Below are positions 50,441 through 62,159 of a stretch of DNA of 64,000 bases, piece after piece. Positions within the stretch are counted from its first letter, which is position 1, and every line of letters starts with the position of its first letter. Location: NCBI GenBank assembly GCA_965153455.1, contig OZ234493.1, forward strand, positions 2,356,001-2,420,000. The letters run 5' to 3'. The stretch comes from Sphagnum compactum. Its lineage: Eukaryota > Bryophyta > Sphagnopsida > Sphagnales. Both the position numbers and the translations under genes were made by a program. Below the pieces are notes generated by a model. The model made no database searches. It had not been told where the DNA came from and saw only the letters and a list, made by a program, of their open reading frames with translations.

Positions 50441-51530
50441 TACAACATTGTAATTCCAGATCCATGTCATAATGGTCTTCCAATAGATGGTCTACTTGTG
50501 GGTGTGAATTCACATAATTTGCCTTCCTTTTTAACTATGGAATAACTTTTGAAAAATGAACACAACAGCGAAAGGTCAATTACAAACTTCCCATGATCAA
50601 AACCTAGGTGTGGTTTTTTTTTAGGTTGGCAACCTTTGCTTTCAGCAATTTAGAAAACACAATTTCTTAAATGGCAATATGTACAAACATAGGTCGTTAT
50701 AATTCAAAATTATGACTTGCAAATTAGTCAAGTGTGCAATACTAAATATCAATTAGGAGTCAAGTGACATTATAAACTAGAAGGTATCCAAAAACTAGAA
50801 CTTTTTTATATGTGAAATATTAGTGTCAAGTACAATTCATTGCACTTAAGATTATGTCTAGACATTTTTAGTGTTTTTCTTACCTTTTCTTTTCAATTGG
50901 AAATATTGGTAAGACTTGATGATTTTAAAAAAAGGAAAAAAACATACAATACAGTTAGAAGGCAAGGAAGGGAGATTTTAAAAAACCTGGGTTTGGGTGA
51001 TGGTACAAACAACTAGAAACAAATAAAATGTGGACATGATCTTGAATACAACAAATGGCAAAACCACTCACAAACAACCTTTAGCACCGTTGTCCACATC
51101 TCAAGTTAAGAAATAAAAGAGCTTGCATTTAAAAAACACAATTGAAACTCGTTGCCCAAAAATTGGTTTCAAAATGTTTGGAGGGTGTGACATTTTGAAC
51201 CTTTGGTGAGAACCCAACTCGCGACGTCTATTGACATAATAATGTTTTAATTTTCCTTAAAATCATTGGTTCAAATAATAAAATAAAATCCTAATTCATG
51301 AATTTGATTACTAGGTTCATTTTCCATGGATTACTACTTTTGTAGTATCATTCTTCACATTGCAATTGAATAGAAATGAATGTTATTGTAGGTGTGGGGT
51401 TTACCAATAACAAACATCCACAAAATGGTGAGAACTTCTCCTAAGAAAAAATATAGTGTCAAATCTATTTGGAGTTGAACTAAAGTCAATGAGATACAAT
51501 TACACAAGCCCCAACATTATATGTGCACAC
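50441..51530. other. AT-rich DNA; no gene seen
   Basis: No coding frame of note and no clear repeat beyond poly-A/T tracts. Confidence 0.45.
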
Positions 51531-51535
51531 AAATT

Positions 51536-51835
51536 GTTATTGCAGGCAGGTAGTAGTACAAAAGCATTGCTTATTTCTTTCTTTCACTGATTGCCATTTT
51601 GTTGGTGCCCAGACACATCTTGGGTGCTGCCCATACACACACTTTGGATCCTGTTATGGAGGTTTTGGGCTTGTACCTAGTGTTCATTGCAAGCCCAAAA
51701 GTAGTACATAACATTGTGGGTCCAAAACATGTCTGGGCATCATCATCCATCTGTTTTGAGAAGAAGATGGATGGAGCCAAGGGCAAGTCAAGGAAAAAAA
51801 GAAACAAGCAATGCTTTTGTACTGCCTGCAATAAC
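51536..51835. repeat. Long foldback (300-bp imperfect inverted repeat)
   Basis: The left arm starts GTTATTGCAGGCAG (51536-51549) and pairs with CTGCCTGCAATAAC (51822-51835). Pairing continues through tacaaaagcattgctt with a nearly matching ttctttctttc block and through tgcccagacac. It closes with TTTTGGGCTTG (51663-51673) against CAAGCCCAAAA (51690-51700) and a 16-base loop. The left arm has a 6-bp insertion and the middle of the stem is weaker. It may be a foldback MITE or a young hairpin RNA locus. Frames on both strands (51571-51837 minus, 51599-51997 plus) reflect the symmetry. Confidence 0.85.
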
Positions 51836-51839
51836 ACCT

Positions 51840-53900
51840 ACCTCTATGCACAATATAATAATGTTGAGGGTGATGGAAGTACTTATGCATATTATCAAAT
51901 CTTTCACATTGACAATGTAGGGGGAAAATTAAAGTGTTTCAAGTCAATGGGTCATTGGGTTGGTAAGTGCATTAAACAAACACATGAAGGTAAGTAAAGT
52001 GTGTTGTTGACAAAAGGGATCTTGGCTTTGATCACAATTAAAGAATCAAGGTGTTTTGTGTTGACAAGAGTAAAACAATGTAGAAGGAAGGGATATAATT
52101 TTTTTCCAAAAGAAAAACCCTAAAACTAAGATATGAAGCTCCAAATGGCATAATATCCAATTATCCATCAATGTAGTCACTATTATATTTTTATGAGTAT
52201 ATTTTAACCAAAGTCAATGCCATTGGAAGAGGTATGGGTAAGAAGGCTTAATGACATGTTAGGGTGTAATATAAAGAAAATGAAATAACCCAAATAATGA
52301 AGTGATTGTAGGCAGTGATTTTTATTTTATTTTTTTATGGCGAAAATTTGCCATTTTGTTAAAAAAACACAAGTCCAAAGCAACATGGTCAAAGGAACTT
52401 TTTGGAAATTTTGCAAAAGAATTGTCATATTTCAAGGAAGAAAGTTATGAAATTGCCAAGATTTTTGTAGGATTTGGGCACATTTCTAGCTTTCTTCTTT
52501 TGCCATTATGTAGCTAATAGGTTTCAGTAGTTTGTCAACATGTAATATAAATTCTTAGATTTTCTATTTCTCTATTTGTTTTGTAGCCATATTTGGCTAA
52601 ATCCTCCTGTGGCTGATCATCACTTTTGGTGCAACATGAGAAAATTGCAAAATAAATAAATGTATAAATAATTGTGGGTTGGAGGTAAGGTTTAAAAAAA
52701 AAGATTTTGTCATGTAGCCAAAGTACCAATCATCCATACAAAAATTTAGCCAAAATTTTTCTACATACTTCATATTTACATGTTTTAATTTCACTTTTTG
52801 ATGAAATTTGGCTAGAGAAAAAAGGTTGCATGCAACATAACCCTAGTCCCGTGTGAAATGTTGTGACCAAATTCAATTTAGAGAGAAGAAAATACCAAAT
52901 TTGAAGGTGCCCATATGAAACATCTAACCGTACTTAATCTACACATGGTCAATCTAATGGGGCCATGTGTTAGGGATTGAACATACTTCCTAAGCCCCTT
53001 AATTTTAGAATGCACCCACCCTAGGACTTTACCTTACATATAAGTTTAGCCAAACTCAAGCAATTATTTCAATTGTTGGTTGTGTTTGTTGCTTGATCTT
53101 GTTGATATAAAGTGCATGAAGCAAAATTCTGAGTTAGATATCATACATTGCGAAAAATTTACTCAAATTGGTTTCTTACATGAAAAAACTACGGAGATGT
53201 GAACCTCTTTTTGAAATCATCAAAACAAAGGCCCCCCACATTGGTGTGGGTCCTTCCTTTATTTCCACATAGCCTTGTTACCCGAGCTTCACCTTACATA
53301 TAAAAACACTTGGGGACAAAATTCTTAGTGCATTTGGAGGGCATGTTATATCAATCAATATAATTTCTAGAAAAGAGGAGGGATATTATTATGTCTACTC
53401 CTCTCAAGAATGGGAGGGATCTTACACCACCTAATTAGTTAGTTAGAACCATTCCCCTCATATGACTCGTGATCTACATATCAAAAACCTTAAACCCTAA
53501 GCCTTTGCCCTTGTGCTTTACTATGGGTAAAAGCTCACATGTGGGGTGGGGGGTAGAGGAGGTGATACCCTACACAATAGGTATGACTGCCTTTCTTTCT
53601 CAATCTTTTTTGCATTCTTCCCTTCTTACCTTGGAACATAAATAAAATTGGAACTAGGCCTAATTAGGCACAAGAGAAGACTGGTGGTGTCTGAAAGTGA
53701 ATAGGAGGAAATCATAAAGAGTTATGGGCTGAATGCATATTTTTATAAGCTTCTGAGATCTAATATAGAAAATACAAGGATTGGGTTGCATTTATAAGCA
53801 TGAAAATCATCTGATTCTAGATTTTACATGGGATTAGGGTTGCATTTACAAGATGCACAAGGATCATCAGATGATCAACTGGAAGAATATAATGTAACTT
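51840..53900. other. AT-rich DNA; no gene seen
   Basis: Contains an inverted pair of family A repeats (about 52585-52650 and 52700-52765) that face each other across about 50 bp. No coding region is recognised. Confidence 0.45.
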
Positions 53901-54221
53901 AAGTATTTGTTAGAGTATGCATGTGTTTTTGTGTTGCATTGTAAGAGCACCTCACCTGGGCTCCCAATGCCCATACCCACATATTCGGGCTTTTATTGCA
54001 TTCAATATAGTGTTGTTTCCAATTATGCTCCCCCCCCCCCCCCCAACCCCCCAAAAAAATTAAACATGAAAAATGGGTGGGAGAGTATAAGGTGGGAGTG
54101 TATTTAAATGCAATCACTTGGTCAATCATTATAGCTAGCCCACTCAAGAGTCTTGACATTCAATGGCATTTACAAGCACTGAATCCTATACACACATTTA
54201 TGAACATTACTGGCCCTCTCA

Positions 54222-54975
54222 AATCTCCCAGTGGTGCTCAGTATGTGACCCTTTTGCAAAACCATATTTCTCACATCCAAGTTTAGTTATTTATTGTTTT
54301 GGCAACCTCGGCCATTAAAAGTAAGTAAAACTTACATCCAAGTTTTAGTCTTGTTTTTTTTTTTCTCAACCTCAGCCGTAAAAGTAAAACTGGGTCTACA
54401 AACACGTGAGAGAGAGAGACTACTAATAGCAAACCACCTGGACCAATCATTACGATTGGCCAATCAAAAACAGGGAACAGCAGTCACATCACATTTATTA
54501 CACCCTTCTCTCTCTCGCAGGTGGTGCAGAGCTGCTTTGATGTGCCTATTACCAGAAGTCATTTTATTTTGGGCGAAAAATAGCCAAAAGCCGACACTGA
54601 TCCCCAAGTTTTTGGCAAAAAAATTCACTGGTTTTCCAAAAACGAGTCGCCAAGTTTAGCCCAGTTTTTAATATTTTTTGGGGGAGGGTGTCGCCACAGG
54701 CTTGTCTATAGGCTACACATTCAATAGTGTTGTACAAAACTGCTGTCGCCAGTTAAGTCGAAATCTGTCTTGGGACGCTGGCCATTGCTCCTACACTACA
54801 AATTTTTTTGGGGGTAAAAAACACTACTGATTACCAGCAGCCTCAGCAAACCGGCCAAAAAATGTTGGGCTAAAACCATTTTGTTGCTTGCTGAGCCAAA
54901 CCAGCATGTTTTCACTTTTCTTTATCCAATTTTTAAATTGCAGGATCACAGACTGGATCCTCAGCATTTCATTTA
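54222..54975 (+). mobile_element. Diverged relative of the 9336-9750 MITE
   Basis: Shares, in the same order, ccagtggtgctcagt.tgtga, cacatccaagtttagtta, taatagcaaacca.ctgga plus ccaatcatt, tttattacac, gctgagccaaa, and caaaccagcatgt plus tttcttyatyca. It is longer than the 9.3-kb copy because of internal extra sequence (about 54560-54880). The terminal repeats have decayed, and I could not define a target duplication. Confidence 0.65.
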
Positions 54976-55441
54976 CCTCCTTCACAATAATTAGGATGTA
55001 AGAGTGATGTTGAATAGGAAAGAGATTGAAGGGTTTAGGGTTTAGATTTGAAAGAAATCTCTTGTGAAGGGTTTAGGGTTTAAATTGAAGGGTTTAGGGT
55101 TTACATTTCTTTCAATCTCAAAACAAAATCGATTGCAAGCTCAAACATCAAGAAGTAACCCGGGGGGGAAAAAAAAACCCCAAAAGAGGCATGAGAATGA
55201 GGATAGAGGAACACACTTTGTGAGAAGGTGAGTCCATGATCAGAGAAGCTACAAGTATGTAGCCTGTTGTGTGTGGAAAAAAAAAGGGATAGGGTGAAGA
55301 GAAATTGGTGAGAGAGAGAGTATTAGAATGAAGAAGGATTGGGTTTTTTATATTGTGATCCAAGAGTTGGTAATTGGCATTTATTGGCATTACCTACCAA
55401 GGCAAGAAGGATATTGTTGTGTTTAGATTCATTATCGAGTA

Positions 55442-55551
55442 TAGTAGCTTAAGGGATTTTTTTAGGCCCCTACTAGGTAATAATAAATAATAGGTCTATT
55501 TATTATTATATGAGGATTTTTGAAACATGATATATTTTGGCTTGTGTTGAA
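55442..55551 (+). repeat. Direct repeat, left copy (110 bp)
   Basis: From tagtagcttaagggattttt through a ctactaggtaataataaata block to ttttggcttgtgttgaa. It is about 93 percent identical to 55938-56044. Confidence 0.85.
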
Positions 55552-55937
55552 GGATTGAACCAAGGTGAACCCACTTTCGTGAGATGGGAGTTGGGGTTCA
55601 TTCCTTTTGGTTTCAAAATGGGTTTCTTTTTAATGTTGTGTTTGTGAGTGTTGGGGTGACATTGGCAATGCGATGTTGGGTGACATTGGCCTTTAGAGTT
55701 ATACTATGAATATGTATTGGGATGTTGATGCATTTGTGGCATGCATTTGTTACTATGAAGTTTTTGGAAGGCGAAAAGGCCAAAAACAATGGAACAACAA
55801 TTAAAAGGAACGGCAAAAAAAGCTTAACTTGTGATATTTTACAAGCATGGGTTTTATGGTTTCAAAAGTTTGGCGATTTTCTTTTAAAAATTTAGCAATT
55901 TTTTTGTTTCAAATTTAGACTTAAAAAAAGGGATATG

Positions 55938-56044
55938 TAGTAGCTTAAGGGATTTTTATAGGCACCTACTAGGTAATAATAATAGGTCTATTTATTTTTA
56001 TATGAGGATTTTTTGAAAGATGATATATTTTGGCTTGTGTTGAA
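55938..56044 (+). repeat. Direct repeat, right copy (107 bp)
   Basis: Second copy of 55442-55551, with 386 bp between them. The arrangement recalls the terminal repeats of a TRIM-like element, but no TG/CA ends or primer-binding site are evident. A local duplication is equally possible. Confidence 0.85.
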
Positions 56045-56429
56045 ACTTTGAGATTAGTTATCGGAGTTATAATATGTTGAAGGATTTTGGTTTCTTTTAG
56101 AGCAATATTTTTGAAGATTATATTTTGGCATGGTGAAATATTTTGAGTTTCCATAATTCTTCTTTTGCCTTCTTAAAGATCCTTTTGAATGTGAATGGCA
56201 AGGCCACATTATGACACACACACCCCTTGCTAGTTCTGGTAGAGTAAGGACATGAAATTTAGGCATCTTCTCCATGTAGAGTTGGAAGTTGTGCAAAACC
56301 AACAAGTCCAAAACCTGCTTATCTTTGTCCATTTACTCCAATTATTCCTTACAATGGTACACTAGTAGACTGGCACAAGCAATGGCAGCAAAATTTGAGA
56401 GACCCAATAAGTACCCCCCAGTGAGGATG

Positions 56430-56470
56430 TATATATATATATGTATATATATGTATATAGTTTTATATTT
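56430..56470. repeat. (TATATATG)n low-complexity tract
   Basis: Alternating tatata/tgtata units followed by poly-T/TAT. It precedes a gttccca-rich block similar to 32015-32110. Confidence 0.8.
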
Positions 56471-56739
56471 TTATATTTTTTTATTTATAAATAAATTCCC
56501 CCTATGTTCCCAATGTGTTCCCATCAAGTTCCCTAAGATATTCCCAACTGCACCTCAATTTTTTATCTCATATTGTTTGGTCATAGTTTAACTTCCATGT
56601 ATATACATTGCAAGGACACGGGGGGTGGGCTATGCTCACCATTTGCATCGCTTGAAGAATTCAATTGTGTTGCTAAACAAATGGGCTCATTGTGTTACTA
56701 GGAGCGGAGCGGAGTTAAGGTTTAGAACTAACCAATTAT

Positions 56740-56870
56740 GCATCAAGCTAATGGTGTAGCGGTTGTAAACAATTATTGGCAAAATTGCGCGGAGCTCATG
56801 AGTTTAATTTGTGGGTTCAAACCCTTTTTCCCTAAGTAGTAAACCCTACTACCCTAAACCCTACTAGAAG
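56740..56870 (+). mobile_element. tRNA-derived SINE-like unit
   Basis: An RNA polymerase III A-box-like TGGTGTAGCGGTTG (56752-56765) is followed about 50 bases later by an excellent B-box GGTTCAAACCC (56814-56824) and a T run. The spacing and the tRNA-like phrase (aatggtgtagcggt) suit a tRNA-derived SINE head or a tRNA pseudogene. No complete cloverleaf could be folded by eye, so a functional tRNA is unlikely. Confidence 0.55.
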
Positions 56871-56874
56871 AGCC

Positions 56875-59800
56875 CTATTTATTTCTTGCTTGGTTAATTT
56901 GTTGAGAGTGATAATAAGAAATTGGAGTTAGATATGTGAACAAGTTGTTGCAAGGTGGTCATGAGCCCTAATTTATAACCAATGGATTATGGGTTGTGCA
57001 CTACCATTGACTTTAAACCCATACACACGAGGGATTTGGTACTCCTCCTTCATTCATCAAGGCTCCTAGAGACCATGGAAGCATTGATTAAAAACATGTT
57101 GAAGTTCATGAAGGAGTTGACAAATTAGGATTACCTTTGGGGAATTGTGCACTTGAAGCCTAAAACTGAAAGCATTGTTAAAGAGGGTTTTTTAATGCCT
57201 CTAGTAGGCATCTTGCACATACCCTATCAGCTCCAAACACTAGATCATAGCAACTAGTAAAAGAATGGAAACAATAATTGAGGTGAGTGCTTTGAAGTGG
57301 GTTTTTTTTAATTATTTATTATGATAATAAATTTTTTAATAATTTAATAATTCATAATTATATATATGGGGATGTCTAGAAAATTTGGCGATTTTTTTCT
57401 CCAAAAAAGAGCAAAATTAGTCAAATTTACACTAGAAACAAACAAAATTCCCAATTTCTTAGGTCTACAAATGGTGAAAACTTGATCCCCGAAAAAACAT
57501 TGGTGTTTTGTGAGTAGCATTTTTGATGTGTTTTTATAAAAGGTGGACAAGGTGGCCCCTACTTTTGTTTTTGCAAAAATTTAATAGCGAAAAGAAAAAT
57601 TGGTATGGTGAAGTTAGCCAACAAAAGAAAGAAAGAAAGTATCTTAAGTTTGATTATGTTAACCAAGTTTTTTGTATTCTTGTTTATAAGGATCAATCAT
57701 TAATCATATTATTGCTCAAATGATACTCATTTAATTACTGTTTAAATCTATTGATTATTATTTTAAATTTTGAATTAGTTCATGAGATACATATAAGTTA
57801 TATTAGAATTCATTCAATCTAACGAAGAACAACCACAAATGTTCATCATCATTTTTTTTCAAAATTCAATCTGAGAGCTTTGCATATATATATAGTTTTA
57901 TTCTAATTTGTTTATGTGAGAACTTGTTTAAGACAAGTAGAGCAAAATAGGAAAATATTATAACAAAACTAGAAGATGTAAATGTGTAATAAACTAAGCG
58001 ATAAATCATAGATTAGAAATAGGACAAAACTACATAAGAAATGTAAGAAGTTCAATATAGGATCAGAATATATATATATATAATTTTCCCATTTGGTGAA
58101 CATCCCCAAGATTTGAAATTCGTGTTCATGATCTTGGTTTGTTGTAACGATTAAAAAATCTAATCCAAGTTGTGTTCCTTTGGGAATTTTTTGCACATAT
58201 TTGTAATTGTTGCACAAGTTGATTTTTGGTTCATCACAAGGTTTGTAAAATAAAAACTTGTTGTAAAATTGGAATTTTAATTAATGCATGATGTCACAAA
58301 TAATAACTATAAATGCACAAAGGATACTGGATGCAAAAATAGGTCATAGGGTAATATATGTAGGAATACATGGTAAGCAATTGCAAGACCATTTTGTGAT
58401 ATAAGAAGGGGTCATTGCACCTATGGAAACATTGTCCATAAATTAGCTACACGAAATGAAGGTTGGAGAAATTATGGACAAGAAAATTTGGGAACAACAC
58501 AATGTCAAACCAAGGTAGTCATTGAATCAACAATCTAAAAGGGTTGGAGAAATACCTTGTAGTTGCATCAATAACCCAATTGAAGGAGTTATGTTTGAGG
58601 TTGAACTTTTATTCATTTAATGTAACAATAGGAGTGACTACAAATCCAATGGGATTGGTACAAGTGAAGATGCTTGTAATAGCAATCCAAAAATGGTGAT
58701 TTAAAGGTTGGTCAATGTGCAATATAAAGTGGATTTAAAAATTGAAAATCCATAAAGGATTTCAAATTGTTCACCTTGATGATCATCTGCACCCATGCAT
58801 CAATAATTGTGATCAAAATGCCAATAAATGATGCTAATTGGATCATATTATACCTAGCAAACTGATGGGCAAAATTTAACAACAATAGTGACAAAATCAT
58901 AGCTAATTGTATATATAGGTCAATTAGATGTGTTAGTTAATTTGGATATGAATGGTGTTTAGCAGTCAAATCCCACGTAAACAAATTTTACCCCGAGTCT
59001 AAACAAAGAGCAAGGCATGTGTTCAAGAATTGTTTTTAAATTGATAAACATCTTCGATGGATGATGTTTGAAGATTTTTCTACAAGAAAACAAGAAGGAT
59101 TTCCATTGCCATACTCATAACTTTTGAATCTTTGTGACAAATTTTATCACAACCTGTAAAACTCATGGATATGGACTTTTATCTTACAATGTGTTAGTCT
59201 TATGTGTTTGAAACTTTGGGATATTAGATGAATTATGTTTAAGAAACTAAAGATCCATTGAGTGAATGGAATGTGGTTTTAATTTATTATGTTATGGACT
59301 TTTTGAAATCGTCAAAACTGTAATTACTTTAAAAGATTTTTAAAGTATTTTTTAAAAATTATTTAAAAAATTATTTTGTGATATTTTCTATTAGTCTTAT
59401 AACATCATGACTTGAAATTGGAAATGAAAAAAAAATTTATTTTCAATATAATCTAAATATTCATATTTTAAGCCAGTTTTCAACTACATTAGAAAAGGAC
59501 TTTGATTCGTTGAAACTTAGCCACCCTAATGTGCTTTCACCCTCCAAATGACATGTGCCATACAATCATGATTTATAGTACATCTCCTCGCCCACTTGTC
59601 TTCGGTTGCCCATGAGCTTCATCTAACAAATATAATAACCACTTGCAAATATTACAATTGAAATCCTTCAACTCTTAACACACCCCACAAACACCACAAC
59701 ATTGATGGTCAAATCCATTCAACATATGGTAAAAAACTTGAATCAAACAAACCTATTTACACCCTTGTTCATATAGATGATTCTTTACAGGGCTCAACGA

Positions 59801-60150
59801 AATGCTCCCTTGAACAAGAATCCATAGCAACACAAGTCAAATGGTAGTATTTGCTTGCAAGACATAGTTTGTGCAAAAGATAAATCTCCAAGTACATTAT
59901 AAACTGAAATCTTCTTCATTGATTTGCACCTCTTTAAGCATGTATAAATCTATGCTACCCATGTTCAATGTTTCTTGGTTGTGACCGATTTTTCATTTAT
60001 GGGCATCTTTTACCAGGAACCAATTCATTAGAGCCAACTAAGACATATGACATAGATCTTATAATTCCTTTTAAAAGAAACATTTTAGTTATCTTAGGAA
60101 CATAACTATCAAAGGGTGTCAAATATAATGTTATCAAAATTCCCTACAAT
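56875..60150. other. AT-rich DNA; no gene seen
   Basis: No recognised coding sequence; only short frames, (TA)n tracts (58069-58082, 57885-57893) and poly-T runs. Confidence 0.45.
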
Positions 60151-60159
60151 TTATGTATC

Positions 60160-62150
60160 AGCCCTATTCATTTGGAAGTAGATTGGATCATTTGTGAACA
60201 CAAGTATCACAACCAAGGTTAAATTTGTAGCATAGGAAAAGTCATGCACCCACAAAAGACCAACATTTGAAGTAGGAAAATATTGTACCCACACATTGTG
60301 AAAGTTAAATCATACCAACATGAAATTAATGATAACATTCGTGCCAATTCATTGCCTAGGGCATGCATTTGTGGTGTAACAAAATATCATATACATTCTT
60401 GTTCTAGAACCTAACACATGTATATGAAGTTGCCATGTTCACTTGGAAGTAAATGGATAGGACATGTTGTCTACTATAACAATGTGACTAAAGACAAAAC
60501 AAGAATATTCTATCAATGCATGGATGCCAAAGGCCTTTGCACAAGTGCGAAACATGGTTGATTCGAGCTTTAGGATTTCACAAATAAAGAAGAAACATAA
60601 TTATTGGAGAACCCAAGGGCCATTTGTGCCGATTGCATTTACTGGCCTACACCATCAAACAATTTAGCATTAAAAAAAACCACCTTAGCTACCTCCTAAT
60701 TATACCAAGTATCAATAAATCACATTCATTTATTTTTTCATATGAATGGGTGCTATGTATATATCTTTGTTAGAACTCAAGTAAATTTAAATATCAACCT
60801 TGTTCACTTGGAAGTAGATGGACAATTTGTCAACACAAACATCATATCCAAATTTCAAATTTGCATCATAACAAAAGTCATGCACCCAAATTTTTGGACA
60901 CTTCTAGTAGAATTTGTTTTGCACATGTACATTGTCACAACCTTAGCATTGGGCTTGTGATTAAGGTTAAAACATGAAATGGAAACAAACTAAAAAAATG
61001 TCCTAGGATTCAAACACATTTCTAGAAGTGTGGGATACTGCAAGGACACAAGTTCCAACATGAGCTCAAGTGGATTCCCACTTTGGGAGTTGGAGTTTCA
61101 CGGGTGTCTTGAATATTTGGGACAAGGTTTTAGATAGTAAATTTTGTCAGAATTGTGTCCTTTTTAGACCATTGAATATGTCCAAAATAGTAGATATTGA
61201 AAGTGAGTTTGCATTTTCCATTTAGAGATTTGAAACACAAGTTATGCTAAAAAAAGTGGCCAGGAATCAAATTAACATTTGAATTTTGACCATTAAAACC
61301 CATGAAACAACTTTTCCCTCAATAACTCTTCAATCAAAATCCATATGTGGGTTGATGAGCTTGCAACATTGTGGGACTTTTAACTTGGCAATTTTTTTTA
61401 AAAATTGAGACTTTGATTCCCTTTTGGAAATCCTAGGATTTTTTGTCGTTTTGATGTAATCCTTCCCACTAATCACAAATTGTACTATAGGGAGGAACAT
61501 GATGATTCTTCCCAAATCCAAATTGTGGTGTGTATTGTGAATTTTGGTTTCCCATCGTTCAATTGTGGGCTAATTTAGTTATTACTTACACTAATTGCCC
61601 CTTTTTTTGGGTCGTGTGAATTGAATTGAATTTGAATTTAAACTTGTGAATTCATCTAGTCCCATCCCAAAGCTCCCATGCCTTCTTTCTTTGTGGGGGC
61701 TAAGGAGTGCACCTTGGGTTTGCATTACATTGCCAAACCAAAAATCGACAAGTTTTTAATCCTCAATACCACTTGACAAACCTAAGGGTGTGTAACGCAT
61801 TGTTAATGATGAACCATACCATCATGAAACTAGTGATGCCAACATTCATGCCAATTGTAAATGTACATGTACATAAGGTAAAAACACCACAAAATGTATG
61901 CCCAAAGTGGTTGCCACATCATACATAATTGTTAGAACCCAACACATGCATATGAATTTGTTGTACTCACTTCGAAATAGATGGATAAAAACATTATTTA
62001 TTATGTCAATGGAACTAAAGGCAAAACAACATCACCATTCTTTCAATCCAAAGGCCCCTACACAAGGGAGGACCATAGTTGATTCAAAATTGAGTGATTT
62101 GCAAAAGTGCAAAGGCATAGTATTGAATAACCCCAAGGGCGATTTGTGAT
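60160..62150 (+). repeat. Diverged multi-copy direct repeats
   Basis: 60309-60632 aligns with 61812-62149: taccaacatgaaattaatga / taccatcatgaaactagtga, gaacctaacacatgtatatg / gaacccaacacatgcatatg, then a ggataggacat-like stretch, aaggccyytrcacaag, catrgttgattcra and cccaagggc.atttgtg. Separately, 60160-60253 aligns with 60795-60889 (ttcacttggaagtagatgga to aaaagtcatgcaccca). The same ttcacttggaagtaratgga phrase recurs at about 60437. These are probably pieces of one decayed repeated element, and no coding frame is preserved. Confidence 0.7.
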
Positions 62151-62159
62151 GTGAGTCAA

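Noticed and set aside
51599-51997. 132-residue plus frame with several Cys residues
   Set aside because: Most of it lies in the foldback, and the Cys spacing does not match a known zinc knuckle. No evidence for a gene.
55030-55110. True telomere or chromosome end
   Set aside because: Only a few GGGTTTA units separated by unrelated sequence; interstitial motifs.
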